64,000 nucleotides of DNA from Pseudomonadales bacterium (GCA_028223755.1 JAOIUY010000011.1:1-64000); one strand, 5' to 3'; numbered from the stretch's first letter, positions 45,594 through 56,230 are shown. Program-made: numbers and translations. The notes: generated by a model from the sequence alone, not told the origin.

Positions 45594-46721
45594 ATGAATC
45601 AACAGCACACTTCTATAAGCAGTCTTAGACGTTTTTTATTGCTTGCTAGTTTATTATTAGCCAGTGTAGTGGCGCAGGCTGACCGTTTAAAAGATATGGC
45701 ATCGATTGCGGGTGTTCGCTCTAACGCTTTGGTCGGCTATGGTTTGGTCGTTGGTCTAGATGGTACAGGTGACCAAACATCACAGACGCCTTTTACTACG
45801 CAGTCATTTACTAATATGTTGAAGCAGTTTGGCATTACCACTCCTGAGGGCGCGCGCTTTCAGTTAAAAAATGTAGCAGCGGTAGCCATTCATGCAGAGA
45901 TTCCTGCGTTTACTAAGCCTGGGCAGACGATTGATATTACGGTGTCATCAATAGGTAATGCAAAAAGCTTGCGCGGTGGCAGCTTATTGCTTGCACCGTT
46001 AAAAGGTATTGATGGTGAAATTTATGCGTTGGCACAAGGTAATTTAGTTGTCGGTGGTTTTGGTGCAGAGGGTAACGATGGCTCAAAGATTACCGTTAAT
46101 GTGCCAAGTGTTGGGCGAATCCCTAACGGTGCTACCGTTGAGCGAATGATCGACACTGGATTTGATACGGCCAGTAATATTATTTTTAATTTACATCGCT
46201 CTGATTTTACTACTGCGAAACGTGTGGCTGATCGTATCAATACTGTTTTTGGCCCTGATGTGGCACAAGCGCTCGACGCTAGTTCCATTATTGTTACATC
46301 ACCGAAAACGGCGGATCAGCGTGTTACCTATGTTTCGGTGTTAGAGAATCTTGAAATCGAACAAGGGCAGGCATCAGCTAAAGTTATTATCAATTCACGT
46401 ACCGGCACGATCGTGGTGGGTAGTAGTGTAAAGGTTTCTCCAGTTGCAGTGACTCACGGTAGCTTGACCGTCACCGTTGCTGAAAATGCAGCAGTGAGTC
46501 AGCCCAATGCGCTCGCTGGTGGCGAGACCGCTATCGTTAATGATTCGGGCGTAGAAATTGAAGAAGAAAGAAATCGTATGTTTTTGTTTGATCCCGGTAC
46601 GCAGTTAAATGAAATTGTTAGAGCGGTTAACTTAGTGGGTGCAGCACCTGGTGATTTAATGGCAATACTCGAAGCTATGAAGCAAGCCGGTGCACTTCGC
46701 GCTGAACTTGTTGTTATTTAG
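45594..46721 (+). CDS. flgI: flagellar P-ring protein FlgI
   Basis: FlgI forms the periplasmic P-ring. An N-terminal signal peptide ([15 protein letters not shown]) is followed by [32 protein letters not shown], and the C-terminus has [39 protein letters not shown] chose ATG at 45594 because AGGA lies eight bases upstream; an ATG at 45585 precedes it in frame. Confidence 0.97.
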   Translation: MNQQHTSISSLRRFLLLASLLLASVVAQADRLKDMASIAGVRSNALVGYGLVVGLDGTGDQTSQTPFTTQSFTNMLKQFGITTPEGARFQLKNVAAVAIHAEIPAFTKPGQTIDITVSSIGNAKSLRGGSLLLAPLKGIDGEIYALAQGNLVVGGFGAEGNDGSKITVNVPSVGRIPNGATVERMIDTGFDTASNIIFNLHRSDFTTAKRVADRINTVFGPDVAQALDASSIIVTSPKTADQRVTYVSVLENLEIEQGQASAKVIINSRTGTIVVGSSVKVSPVAVTHGSLTVTVAENAAVSQPNALAGGETAIVNDSGVEIEEERNRMFLFDPGTQLNEIVRAVNLVGAAPGDLMAILEAMKQAGALRAELVVI

Positions 46722-46738
46722 ATTGTACTAGGCGACTT

Positions 46739-47770
46739 ATGTCAGGACTCACCTCAAACAATGCCAGTTCGATATCTGCGTCCGCCGCAGCCTATGGTGG
46801 TGGACATAGTTCGGTATACAGTGATGTGCAAGGTCTAGAGTCGATCAAGCAGTTAGGGCAGGTTGATGAAAATGCAGCATTGGCAGAAGTGTCAAAGCAG
46901 TTTGAATCAATTCTTGTCAATATGATGTTGAAGAATATGCGCAGTGCAACCAATGTACTTTCGGAAGGCAGTTATCTTGGTGGTGACCAAGTGTCCTTCT
47001 ATCAAGAAATGCTAGATGATCAGTGGAGTGTTGAGTTAACACGCGGTGCAGGTTTGGGTTTTGCTGAACCTATGGCTCAGCAGCTGGGCGGTGATCGCGC
47101 TATTCCTAAAGGCGATGGCATGACATCGGCGGCTATGTCCATTGAGCAGATATTGTCGGGCGTTCGAATTACTAAACAGCGCAGTGAATTTATAGCACCT
47201 GTTGCATCGGCTACGACTGTCAAGAACGCGCAACCATTAGGTGATGCGACATACTTTGCAACACCAGAAGCTTTTGTTAAAGAGCTTTACGACAGTGCTG
47301 AACAAGCGGCTAATAAACTGGGTGTTGCGCCGTCGACACTATTAGCTCAATCCGCATTAGAGACCGGCTGGGGCCAGCATTTACCCAGTGGTAAAGAGGG
47401 TCAGCACGGTTTTAATTTGTTTGGAATTAAAGCGGATGATCGTTGGTCGGGTCCTGTGACACAAGTTGAGACTGTAGAATATTTTGCCGGTCAACCTATT
47501 AAAGTTAATGCAAATTTTCGTCGTTACGATTCTTTTGAACAGAGTTTTAATGACTACGTCGATTTTGTCAGTTCCCAGTCGCGCTATCAGCCAGCCTTAG
47601 AGAAAGCGACTGATGCGGCTGGATATATTCAGGCTTTGCAAGCAGCAGGTTATGCAACGGATCCTCAATATGCAGAAAAAGTCCAAGCGATTCTTAACCG
47701 CGATATATTTAATAAGGCATCGTTAGATGCGATTTCTTTTTCACTGTCTGAGCAACAGCCTCATGGGTAA
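46739..47770 (+). CDS. flgJ: flagellar rod assembly protein/muramidase FlgJ
   Basis: A 343-residue dual-domain protein. The N-terminal rod-scaffolding domain (about 45-115) has LAEVSKQFESILVNMMLKNMRSA and GSYLGGDQVSFYQEMLDDQWSVEL. The C-terminal glucosaminidase domain (about 175-320) has LLAQSALETGWGQHLP with the catalytic Glu, then HGFNLFGIKADDRW and FRRYDSFEQSFNDYVDFV. It cuts peptidoglycan to let the rod pass. Confidence 0.96.
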   Translation: MSGLTSNNASSISASAAAYGGGHSSVYSDVQGLESIKQLGQVDENAALAEVSKQFESILVNMMLKNMRSATNVLSEGSYLGGDQVSFYQEMLDDQWSVELTRGAGLGFAEPMAQQLGGDRAIPKGDGMTSAAMSIEQILSGVRITKQRSEFIAPVASATTVKNAQPLGDATYFATPEAFVKELYDSAEQAANKLGVAPSTLLAQSALETGWGQHLPSGKEGQHGFNLFGIKADDRWSGPVTQVETVEYFAGQPIKVNANFRRYDSFEQSFNDYVDFVSSQSRYQPALEKATDAAGYIQALQAAGYATDPQYAEKVQAILNRDIFNKASLDAISFSLSEQQPHG

Positions 47771-47800
47771 AGTGCGCATGAGTAAGGGTCGAGGTCAATA

Positions 47801-50491
47801 ATGGGATTGCTCAATATCGGTGTAACCGGTTTACTTGCCAGCCAAGCGGCAATTAATACTACGGGTCACAATATTGCTAACGCTAATGTTCAGGGCTATA
47901 GCCGGCAAGAGGTTGTGCTCGAAACTAATGCGCCAAAATTTGGCAATGGTGGTTTTGTTGGTAATGGTGTTGAAGTCGAAACTATTCGACGTATTACTAA
48001 TGAGTTTATTACTCAGCAGTTGCGTATCGATACGGCTAATTTTTCTGAGTTAGATGCTTTTGCTGCTCAAATCGGCCAATTAGATTCGGTCATTGCAGGT
48101 GCTAATACCGGCTTAACAGCCGCTTTGGATAGTTTCTTTTCATCGCTGCAATCGGTTGCTGATTCGCCAACTTCATTACCTGCGCGGCAACTGGTACTCA
48201 GTGAAGCTGAACGTCTTGCGCAACGATTTAATGTCTTACAAGCGGGAATTAGTGGTCAAGCAGATAGTGTTAATAGCCAGATTCGTTCTATCGGTTCGCA
48301 GGTAGATAAGTTAGCGGTTAGTATCGCAAAACTTAATGGCGATATTTCTGCGGCGCAAGGTTTTTCAACGTCTGATCAGGTCAATGATTTACTGGATCGT
48401 CGCGAAGAGGCATTGCGACAGTTGTCTGAGTTGGTGTCATTTAGCACTTCCGAGCAAGATGGAAACATTATTAATGTTTTTGTTGGTGGCGGCCAACCTC
48501 TGGTGTTAGGCAGTAATTCTAATCGTGTTGTAGCGGTAGATAATCCACTTGATCCTAACCGGACAGAATTAGCGATTGATGTTAATAATAATCTGCAAAT
48601 AGTCACGGATAGTTTTTCTGGTGGTAGCTTGGGCGGTTTATTGCGTTATCGCAATGATGTGCTGGACTCTGCAACAGGTAATGTCGGTGTGTTAGCGTTG
48701 GCAGTGACGGATATGTTTAATGCCCAGCATCGAGCCGGTATCGATTTAAACGGTCAGCAAGGTATTGATTTCTTCACACCCATTAATACCGATGCTTTGA
48801 TGCGCGAGCGTATTAAAGCCTCGAGTAATAACGGTTTTCCTAATGATCGAGAGGCCGCTGTATCGATAGATAATATTAGCCAGTTAACGGGTAGTGATTA
48901 TCGTTTGAATTTAGGCGGTACGGCGCCGTTAAATTACACCTTAGTGCGTGCGAGTGATCAGGCTGTTGTCTCAAGCGGCATGCTGTCGAATAGTTTTCCG
49001 CAGACATTAATGACGGATCAAGGTTTTTCTATTCAATTAAATGCAGGCAGTTTTCAAACCGGCGATAGCTTTTTGATTAAGCCAACGCTGTCGGCTGCCG
49101 AAAGCATGGCGGTTAATATTCGGGATACAGCCTCTTTAGCTTTGGGCTCTCCTATTATTGCCGATGCGAGTTTAGGTAATTCAGGATCGGGCGTTATCTC
49201 GCAAGGCGGCATTATTCGCGTTGGTGAAATTGATTCTCGAACACTGCCTGCGTTTGCCAATGCTGGGCAGTTGTCACCGCCCTTATTGATTCGTTTTACT
49301 AGCGCATCGACTTACGATGTATTGGATAACAGTGACCCACTGAATCCACAACAGCTAAGTCCACCATTAAGAAATCAGACTTTTGCGCCGAACCAAAATA
49401 ACAATCTGTTACCGCAAGATTTGAGTGCTACTTATATTTCAACAACGGCTGCACATGTGTTTGATGCACAGGCAGGTATTATTGGTAGTGGTGTGAGTAA
49501 CGGTTATCCAGATCCTAACCCGTTGATTACCACCGAGACCATTACAGTCAACACCGTTAACGCAGCAACGGGTTCGACCAGTGTCGCCTCAGTCAATTTG
49601 TTAGCCGACGAGTCGGCGGCAACAGCGGCGGCACGTATAAACACCTTGAATGGTGTTACCGCCACAGCCAATACCCAGGCGACATTAAATATTGTTGATG
49701 ACGGCGATACGGGTTTATTGCGCATTCGCTTTAATGGTGTCACGTTAACCGATCCAGCTTTAGGTGCACTACCGAATCCACTAACTAGCGATATTCTTGC
49801 TGAGCGGATTAATCAAGTCTTTGCGGGCAGTGGCATTAGCGCAAGCAGTGATGGGACTTTGTTAACAGTGCGCTCGGTTAATGGTGCTGACCTACGTTTC
49901 GAAGAGTTTGGTACGGACGCAAACGACCGACTTGAAATCGTTAATGTGAATGGTGCGGCAACTAATATTTTAGTGCTCAATAATCAAGAAGCAGTGGTGG
50001 GCGGTACAATTGACGTGATCACCGAAGCTGGTTCAACCATCAGTACTTCGGGTGGATTATTTAGCAACCCAACGCCACAGCCACTACCGGTTTATTTAGG
50101 CTATCAGGTGAGTCTTGTGGGTGCGCCTGATGCGGGCGATACTTTTTCGATTAGTTTTAATGCCTCGGGTGTTGGCGATAACCGTAATGCTTTAGCTTTA
50201 GCCAGTTTGCAAACGGCCGATATATTGGATAATGGTTCGCTGAGTATTGCGCAAGGTTATAGCCAGCTGGTTGCCCAGGTTGGCGCGCAAACTGGTGCGG
50301 CAAATATTGACCGTGAAGCAGTGCAATCATTGTTGATTCAAACAACCGCGAGACGCGATTCGGTGGCCGGTGTGAATCTTGATGAAGAGGCCGCACGTTT
50401 AATACAGTTCCAGCAGTCATACACGGCTTCGGCACAAATTATTACGGTGGCTAGAGAGATTTTTGATACATTATTAGGTGCGTTTCGTTAA
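47801..50491 (+). CDS. flgK: hook-filament junction protein FlgK (HAP1), enlarged
   Basis: 896 residues, much larger than the ~550-680 in enterics and Pseudomonas. Conserved ends are MGLLNIGVTGLLASQAAINTTGHNIANANVQGYSRQEV and VNLDEEAARLIQFQQSYTASAQIITVAREIFDTLLGAFR. The central part is expanded, with two or three repeated beta-rich domains (for example about 345-425 and 560-760, with motifs such as LSNSFPQTL and RINTLNGVTATANTQ). This region would be exposed at the junction. It is chaperoned by FlgN. Confidence 0.95.
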   Translation: MGLLNIGVTGLLASQAAINTTGHNIANANVQGYSRQEVVLETNAPKFGNGGFVGNGVEVETIRRITNEFITQQLRIDTANFSELDAFAAQIGQLDSVIAGANTGLTAALDSFFSSLQSVADSPTSLPARQLVLSEAERLAQRFNVLQAGISGQADSVNSQIRSIGSQVDKLAVSIAKLNGDISAAQGFSTSDQVNDLLDRREEALRQLSELVSFSTSEQDGNIINVFVGGGQPLVLGSNSNRVVAVDNPLDPNRTELAIDVNNNLQIVTDSFSGGSLGGLLRYRNDVLDSATGNVGVLALAVTDMFNAQHRAGIDLNGQQGIDFFTPINTDALMRERIKASSNNGFPNDREAAVSIDNISQLTGSDYRLNLGGTAPLNYTLVRASDQAVVSSGMLSNSFPQTLMTDQGFSIQLNAGSFQTGDSFLIKPTLSAAESMAVNIRDTASLALGSPIIADASLGNSGSGVISQGGIIRVGEIDSRTLPAFANAGQLSPPLLIRFTSASTYDVLDNSDPLNPQQLSPPLRNQTFAPNQNNNLLPQDLSATYISTTAAHVFDAQAGIIGSGVSNGYPDPNPLITTETITVNTVNAATGSTSVASVNLLADESAATAAARINTLNGVTATANTQATLNIVDDGDTGLLRIRFNGVTLTDPALGALPNPLTSDILAERINQVFAGSGISASSDGTLLTVRSVNGADLRFEEFGTDANDRLEIVNVNGAATNILVLNNQEAVVGGTIDVITEAGSTISTSGGLFSNPTPQPLPVYLGYQVSLVGAPDAGDTFSISFNASGVGDNRNALALASLQTADILDNGSLSIAQGYSQLVAQVGAQTGAANIDREAVQSLLIQTTARRDSVAGVNLDEEAARLIQFQQSYTASAQIITVAREIFDTLLGAFR

Positions 50492-50574
50492 GATGTTTTT
50501 CGTTCGCTAAGCGTTAAAGCGAATGGGGGGCGTCTTTATTGACCTTGTTAACAAACATTTAAATAGTTGGTTTT

Positions 50575-51795
50575 ATGCGTTTATCGTCATCACAAATTTA
50601 TACGACAGGTTTAAGAGGTATTACCAATGCCTCTAATGAAGTGGCGCGCACACAAGAGCAAATTGCTTCTGGCCAGCGGGTACTAAAACCCTCAGATGAC
50701 CCTGTGGCATCGACGCGTATTCTAGAGATCGAGTCTGATCTGGCTATTAGTAAGCAATATCAGCGTAATATTGATAATGTTGAAGGTCGATTACAGCGCG
50801 CCGAAGTGCAAATTGATAATGTCGAAGGTGTGATTGATCGTGTGCGTGAGTTGGTTATTCAAGCGGGCAGTGGTGCATTGACCAACCAAGATCGTCAACA
50901 GATAACCGTTGAAATTAATCAGCGACTTGAAGAGTTAGTTGATTTAACCAATGCGCGTGATGAAAACGGCAATTATATTTTTTCGGGTTTTAAAACTGAT
51001 ACAGCAGCATTTGCAGCTGTCGGTGATAACTATGCTTTTCAGGGCGATGAGGGCGTGCGCTTTGAGCAGGTTGCCAACGGTTTAAATATTGCCAGCAGTG
51101 AGAGCGGCAAAGCGCTTTTTGCTGATATTGCTACCGTCAATAACAATGTTGCCGTTTCGGCAGGTGTTAATAATACTTCGGATGTTCAAGTAGGGCGTGG
51201 TCTGGTTGTTGACCAAGATGTTTTTGATGCGGTATTTCCTGAAGATTATGCGATTATTTTTAATGACACGACCAGTGTGGCGCCAGTAGGTCCGAATTAT
51301 TCGGTTAAGCGTTTGTCGGATGGCCAATTAATTAGCACCAATGTGCCTTTTGATTTGGCGACACCGATTATTATTAATGGTGTGGAAGTGACACTCAGCG
51401 ATATTCCTAACCCGACTGATACCTTTTTGATTGAATCGACAAGTAAAGAAAATATGCTCAATACTGTCCAGCGTATTGGTGCCAGTTTGGCGAGCTTTAC
51501 CGATCCAACTGAGCGAAGTGCTTTTATCGGTGATGCGCTCAATAATTTGAGCAATATCCAAGAGAATTTACTATCAGGTCGCGGACGAATTGGTGCGCGT
51601 CTAAATACACTGGAATCAACTCGCGCGAGTCAGCAAAGCCTCGATCTTATCAGTACCGGCGTACTGGATGAATTGCGAGGGCTGGATTATGCTGAGGCGG
51701 TTAGTCGTTTATCGTTTCAGAGTTTTATCTTAGAAGCTGCGCAGCAAAGTTTTGTCAAAGTATCGAGTCTGTCATTATTTAATTTTCTTCGATAA
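50575..51795 (+). CDS. flgL: hook-filament junction protein FlgL (HAP3)
   Basis: 406 residues. RLSSSQIYTTGLRGITNASNEVARTQEQIASGQRVLKPSDDPVASTRIL is the flagellin-like N-terminal helix, and RIGARLNTLESTRASQQSLDL and YAEAVSRLSFQSFILEAAQQSFVKVSSLSLFNFLR the C-terminus. Between them is a beta domain similar in layout to Pseudomonas FlgL. Last gene of the flgB operon. Confidence 0.95.
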   Translation: MRLSSSQIYTTGLRGITNASNEVARTQEQIASGQRVLKPSDDPVASTRILEIESDLAISKQYQRNIDNVEGRLQRAEVQIDNVEGVIDRVRELVIQAGSGALTNQDRQQITVEINQRLEELVDLTNARDENGNYIFSGFKTDTAAFAAVGDNYAFQGDEGVRFEQVANGLNIASSESGKALFADIATVNNNVAVSAGVNNTSDVQVGRGLVVDQDVFDAVFPEDYAIIFNDTTSVAPVGPNYSVKRLSDGQLISTNVPFDLATPIIINGVEVTLSDIPNPTDTFLIESTSKENMLNTVQRIGASLASFTDPTERSAFIGDALNNLSNIQENLLSGRGRIGARLNTLESTRASQQSLDLISTGVLDELRGLDYAEAVSRLSFQSFILEAAQQSFVKVSSLSLFNFLR

Positions 51796-52272
51796 AACGC
51801 TTTTGATATTGTTTAGCTTGCCAGTAGAGCGAGTTGAGCTAGAAAATAAAAAAAATACTATTTATCGCGATGTTTTTACAATTTAAGCCTAATTTAAAAC
51901 AAACGTATAATTATTAAACAGCATCCTTGTTGGATGTAATATTTGTCGACAGTTTTTAGCCTTTTGGCGCTTTCTTATTGGTTACTTTTCGCTTCTCGCT
52001 TGTTTCTCCCTCATTTTTATCTACTCTTTTTGTTCAATTGATCAAAACCCTTCTGTAAGTTGGACTAGTTCACACTTTTGCTTATAAAAAAGCCTAAAGC
52101 TTCAATAAAACTGGCCGCTATATCGGTAACTAAGTTTGAAGATAGTTTCTGACTATTGGCAGACAAGCACTAGGTTTTTTATTTCGGGTTTTTATTTTTA
52201 GATACAGAGTTAATGTTTTAACGCAGCAGCACCAATCTTACGGTCCGTTATTTACAGAAAAGGAGCTACACA
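51796..52272. other. flagellin upstream region
   Basis: A gene-free 477-bp region between flgL and fliC, low in GC. It contains the FliA promoter at 52095-52121, a long ~145-base fliC leader, and a ribosome site AAGGAG (52259-52264) eight bases before the fliC ATG. No RNA gene is recognised. Confidence 0.6.
52095..52121 (+). promoter_or_regulatory. sigma-28 (FliA) promoter for fliC
   Basis: TAAAGCTT-N11-GCCGCTAT matches the FliA consensus TAAAGTTT-N11-GCCGATAA at 13 of 16 positions with the exact spacer length. Confidence 0.88.
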
Positions 52273-53775
52273 ATGCCTCAGATTATCAATACCAATATCT
52301 CTTCGTTAACGGCACAGCGAAATCTTAATAGTTCTCAAGAAGCCTTAAACGTATCACTTAACCGTCTATCTTCTGGTTTGCGTATCAACAGTGCTCGTGA
52401 TGATGCTGCCGGTCTTGCCATTTCAAATGCATTTACGTCTCAGGTTCGTGGTTTGAATCAGGCTATTCGTAATGCTAACGATGGTATTTCGCTCGCTCAG
52501 GTAGCTGAGGGCGCATTACAAGAATCAACCAACATCTTACAGCGAATTCGTGAACTCTCTATTCAGTCTGCTAACGGTACTAACTCCGGTACTGAGCGAG
52601 CGGCGCTTCAACAAGAAGTCTCACAATTACAACAAGAACTTAATCGTATCGCCGAGACTACATCGTTTGGTGGTCGCGCATTGTTAGATGGTTCTTTTGG
52701 TACAGAAACATTCCAGGTTGGCTCAGAGGCAAACCAAACTATTAGTGTTTCAATCGGTAATGCACGAGCAACGGCCATTGGTGCTAATACCGTTGCGCCA
52801 ACAGGCACATTAAGTAGTGCCATTGCTGCAACTGCTGTTGCAGCGAATACAGTGGTTGCCGCAGAAGACTTAACGATTAGCGGCCCATTAGGAACAACGG
52901 CACCGGCATTAGATATTGGTGTCGGCCAAACAGCGGATTCTATTTCAGCGTTAGTTAATGCCAATGAAGCGACAACGGGTGTGACTGCTGATGCAAGAAC
53001 ACAGGTTCGTATTTCAAGTGTGGCAGTAGCGAGTTATACCTTCACACTAGGATCACGCACGACTGACGCTGCGGGTAATACGACTAACTTTGATGCTGCG
53101 GGCATTACCGTTAATGTTACGAGTGCAAATGATCTTTCTGGTTTAGCCGATGCCATTAATCAGCAAGCGGGTGTGACAGGCGTAACGGCCTTATCAGAAG
53201 GCAGCACCTTAGTGCTGACCAATGAAGAAGGTCGCGATATTACTTTGGATGCATTAGTAGGTGCGGGTTCATCACTGACTGTGCAAGGCCTAACATCAAC
53301 GGGTGCTGACTCTGGTGCGGCTGATGTCGTTACTGCCGCCGCCGATGATGCCTTTGCGGTTGGTGGTTCTATCTCTTTTAGTGCCGCTTCGGCGTTTACA
53401 GTGACTTCGGCTAATGCCGGCGGTTTATTTGCAGCGACAACCGCTAATGCAAGTACATTAAGTAATGTGGCTTCGGCAGATATTGGTACGCAATCGGGTG
53501 CGCAAGCAGCTATCGCTGTAGTTGATGCTGCGATTCAGGGTATCGATTCGCTTCGTGCTGGTATCGGTGCGGTGCAAAACCGTTTGCAATCAACCATCTC
53601 GAATCTACAAAGCGTCTCTGAAAATGTATCAGCAGCGAGAAGTCGTATCCAAGATGCTGACTTTGCTGCAGAGACTGCAAGCTTGACTCGAAACCAAATT
53701 CTGCAACAAGCAGGTATTTCAGTATTGGCGCAAGCTAATGCATTACCGCAGCAGGTATTAAGTCTGCTTCAGTAG
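52273..53775 (+). CDS. fliC: flagellin FliC
   Basis: The 500-residue filament protein. Conserved D0/D1 helices lie at both ends: [47 protein letters not shown] (about 5-50) and [55 protein letters not shown] (about 433-485), ending [10 protein letters not shown]. The central D2-like domain (about 170-410) is rich in Ala, Thr, Gly and Val. By eye I find no Lys, His, Cys or Trp in the whole protein and one Tyr. An AAGGAG ribosome site and a sigma-28 promoter precede it, and a hairpin terminator follows. Confidence 0.97.
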   Translation: MPQIINTNISSLTAQRNLNSSQEALNVSLNRLSSGLRINSARDDAAGLAISNAFTSQVRGLNQAIRNANDGISLAQVAEGALQESTNILQRIRELSIQSANGTNSGTERAALQQEVSQLQQELNRIAETTSFGGRALLDGSFGTETFQVGSEANQTISVSIGNARATAIGANTVAPTGTLSSAIAATAVAANTVVAAEDLTISGPLGTTAPALDIGVGQTADSISALVNANEATTGVTADARTQVRISSVAVASYTFTLGSRTTDAAGNTTNFDAAGITVNVTSANDLSGLADAINQQAGVTGVTALSEGSTLVLTNEEGRDITLDALVGAGSSLTVQGLTSTGADSGAADVVTAAADDAFAVGGSISFSAASAFTVTSANAGGLFAATTANASTLSNVASADIGTQSGAQAAIAVVDAAIQGIDSLRAGIGAVQNRLQSTISNLQSVSENVSAARSRIQDADFAAETASLTRNQILQQAGISVLAQANALPQQVLSLLQ

Positions 53776-53877
53776 ATCTGTAATGCGTCAGCCGCTATTC
53801 AGTTAATTGTTGGTGGTTGGCGCTATAAAGCAGGATTATTCTGATGGCTTATCGAAGAAATGACTAGCATTGGTGTT

Positions 53878-53927
53878 TTCAAACTGTCGGCGAAGGGTTT
53901 AATCCGTTCAGCCGACAGTTTCGTTTT
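53878..53927 (+). terminator. hairpin terminator after fliC
   Basis: AAACTGTCGGC (53881-53891) pairs perfectly with GCCGACAGTTT (53911-53921) across a 19-base loop, followed by a short T-rich run (CGTTTTG). It lies about 100 bp after the fliC stop. Confidence 0.8.
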
Positions 53928-54008
53928 GAAAGTACCAATAATCATTCGCGTGATCTATTCGCGCATGCCCCGTTCGCGTCTCTGCGATTAAATAATAGCG
54001 GCAAGACT

Positions 54009-54335
54009 TTGCCGCAAGATGTTTCAAATTTAGTCAATACATCGCTTTATCGTCCGTCAACGCAGCAGCAATTTGTAGACCTTGCCACTCAGTTATCTCA
54101 ACAAGTGCAAATCATTCAGCGTGATTTACGCTTTACTGTTGATGAACATAGCGGTAAAACAGTGATTGTTGTCATGGATAGCCAAACAGGCGAGGTGATT
54201 CGGGAAATTCCCAGTGAAAAGCTGCGTCAGCTGGCACATAATTTGCGTACTCTACAAGAACGACAAGAACAATTAGACGGTTCAACAGGCCATTTATCAG
54301 CATTAAAAGGCCACTTACTCGACGTTCGCGTGTAG
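54009..54335 (+). CDS. flaG: FlaG family protein
   Basis: A FlaG protein, implicated in filament length control. The conserved core is LSQQVQIIQRDLRFTVDEHSGKTVIVVMDSQTGEVIREIPSEKLRQLAHNL. The start is uncertain: TTG at 54009 is the only standard codon, with no Shine-Dalgarno. The same frame is open upstream to 53868, and the preceding codons read NNSGKTLPQ, which looks like real FlaG sequence. The true start may therefore be upstream, with a non-standard codon or a lost ATG. It is followed by fliD after 28 bp. Confidence 0.85.
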   Translation: MPQDVSNLVNTSLYRPSTQQQFVDLATQLSQQVQIIQRDLRFTVDEHSGKTVIVVMDSQTGEVIREIPSEKLRQLAHNLRTLQERQEQLDGSTGHLSALKGHLLDVRV

Positions 54336-54363
54336 CTTAAACGGCTGCACTAGGTATTTTTAT

Positions 54364-56178
54364 ATGGCTAGTGTTTCATCTCTTGGTGTTGGATCCGGTT
54401 TAGACCTTCAGACTTTGGTTGACGGTCTGGTGGCGTCTGAGCAACAGTTACGTTTCGGTCGCTTAGATACACAAGAAGCGATTGCCACCGAGCGTATTTC
54501 GGCCTATGGCCTATTAAAAAGTTCGGTGTCGCTATTTGATGGCTCGCTATCTTCTATTGGCAACATCGCTACGTTTCAAGCGCGCACAGCTAGCTCATCC
54601 GATCAAGATGCTTTTACGGTGAGCGCAGCGGTTAATGCTGGCGTGGGTAATTACAGTGTTGAAGTGATTGAAGCGGGTGAGCGGCACTCACTGAGCGGCA
54701 GTAATTTTGTTGATATCACGAACACAGCTATTAGCAGTGCGGATTCGCTTATCGGCGGCGGCACACTGCTTATTCAGCAGGGTAGCCAGCCTTCTTTCTC
54801 GGTAACGATTGATTCTGCAAACAGTTCACTCAATGCGATTGCCTCGGCTATTAATGAGTCGTTAGGTAATACCGGTGTTGAAGCTAGTGTTATTAACGCT
54901 GATGCCGGTCCAGTGTTGGTTATTAACGGCAACGATGCCGGCAGTGATAATGAAATTAGCATTAGCGTTAACGATATTGATACTAACGATACCGATGCAC
55001 AGGGTTTATCGCAGCTAACATTTGATGTCGGTGATATTGCTGGCTCGAATCTAACTCAAGTAACAGCCGCCCTTGATGCGCAAATCACGGTGAATGGACA
55101 GTCGATCACATCAACATCAGGTCGTCATTTTAATGAAGTCGTCACCGGCGTATCGATTACGGCTATCACTGAAACGACGTCAGCAGGCACAGCCAGTATT
55201 ACAAAAAATACTCAGCAGGCGTTGTCTGCAGTTAATGAATTTATTGATAATTTTAATGCCTTATCGAATAGTATTGATGACTTAGGCCGGGGCGGAACTG
55301 AAGAGGGAAGTAGTGCTGGTGTATTAGTGGGTGATTCAGTATTGCGCACCTTAGATGCACAATTGCGTCGGACTATTTTTACTGCCATTGATGAAACTCA
55401 ACCTGAGGGTGTCCGTACGCTAAGCGATATTGGCATCAGTATTGATCGCGATGGCCAGTTATCATTAAACAGCACAAAATTTAATGCATTGCTTGATTCT
55501 AACTTTGATGATGTGGCGCGTTTACTGGCTGCCGATGGCAACACTATTGCTCAAAACCATCAGTTTGAATCTATTGCCTATGACAGCCTGACCACTTCAT
55601 TTGGCGACGCAAGTATAGGTATTACTATAGGAGAGGAAAGTTTTACAGTTAGCTTTTCTACGCTAGAAGGCAATGATAATTTACTGGGCGTGCAAGCTTT
55701 AATTAATAATGCCGTCGATAATCCAGGCGTTACAGCATCACTTATACTCGTCGACGACGGTGCCGGCGGTACCGGTGCAAAAATGATACTCACAGCTGAT
55801 GCTGCTGGTCCTGATTCAGCAATGACGATAACAGACGGCGCTGAATACTTTAGTGAAATTACCACGCCAGAACTCGATGCGCCCGAAGGTGTTATTACAC
55901 GTTTGCAGTCGGTAGTTGATGGCTTTTTAGGTGCTGCTGGCCAACAAGGCATTATTGATGCGCGCACTGAAGGTTTAAGTCAGGATGTCGAACGCATTAG
56001 CGATGAGCGATTAGTGCAAGAGCAGCGTTTGCTTGCGTTTGAAGATCGCCTAGTTGCACAGTTTGCATCACTCGATTTGCTGGTTGCCAATTTACAATCT
56101 AACGGTAACTTTTTGTTGAGTCAGTTGAACTCAATTTCTCAAATCTCCTCCAATAACAATAATCGTAACGATAATTAG
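54364..56178 (+). CDS. fliD: flagellar filament cap protein FliD (HAP2)
   Basis: 604 residues forming the pentameric cap that folds exported flagellin. FliD features: MASVSSLGVGSGLDLQTLVDGLVASEQ at the start, NTQQALSAVNEFIDNFNALSNSIDDL, and a C-terminal helix with ISDERLVQEQRLLAFEDRLVAQFASLDLLVANLQSNGNFLLSQL. The region in the middle has repeated beta segments typical of the exposed domains. Confidence 0.95.
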   Translation: MASVSSLGVGSGLDLQTLVDGLVASEQQLRFGRLDTQEAIATERISAYGLLKSSVSLFDGSLSSIGNIATFQARTASSSDQDAFTVSAAVNAGVGNYSVEVIEAGERHSLSGSNFVDITNTAISSADSLIGGGTLLIQQGSQPSFSVTIDSANSSLNAIASAINESLGNTGVEASVINADAGPVLVINGNDAGSDNEISISVNDIDTNDTDAQGLSQLTFDVGDIAGSNLTQVTAALDAQITVNGQSITSTSGRHFNEVVTGVSITAITETTSAGTASITKNTQQALSAVNEFIDNFNALSNSIDDLGRGGTEEGSSAGVLVGDSVLRTLDAQLRRTIFTAIDETQPEGVRTLSDIGISIDRDGQLSLNSTKFNALLDSNFDDVARLLAADGNTIAQNHQFESIAYDSLTTSFGDASIGITIGEESFTVSFSTLEGNDNLLGVQALINNAVDNPGVTASLILVDDGAGGTGAKMILTADAAGPDSAMTITDGAEYFSEITTPELDAPEGVITRLQSVVDGFLGAAGQQGIIDARTEGLSQDVERISDERLVQEQRLLAFEDRLVAQFASLDLLVANLQSNGNFLLSQLNSISQISSNNNNRNDN

Positions 56179-56182
56179 TAGT

Positions 56183-56230
56183 CATATAGAAGTGTAAACA
56201 TGTAGAAGTATAGACATATAGATTAAGTGA
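56183..56230. repeat. 16-bp tandem repeat, three units
   Basis: CATATAGAAGTGTAAA (56183), CATGTAGAAGTATAGA (56199) and CATATAGATTAAGTGA (56215) are imperfect units of exactly 16 bp between fliD and fliS, ending about 20 bp before the fliS ribosome site. Confidence 0.75.

Noticed and set aside
53816-53840. TTGGCGCTATAAAGC as a sigma-54 promoter before flaG
   Set aside because: The GG to GC spacing is one base short of the strict requirement.
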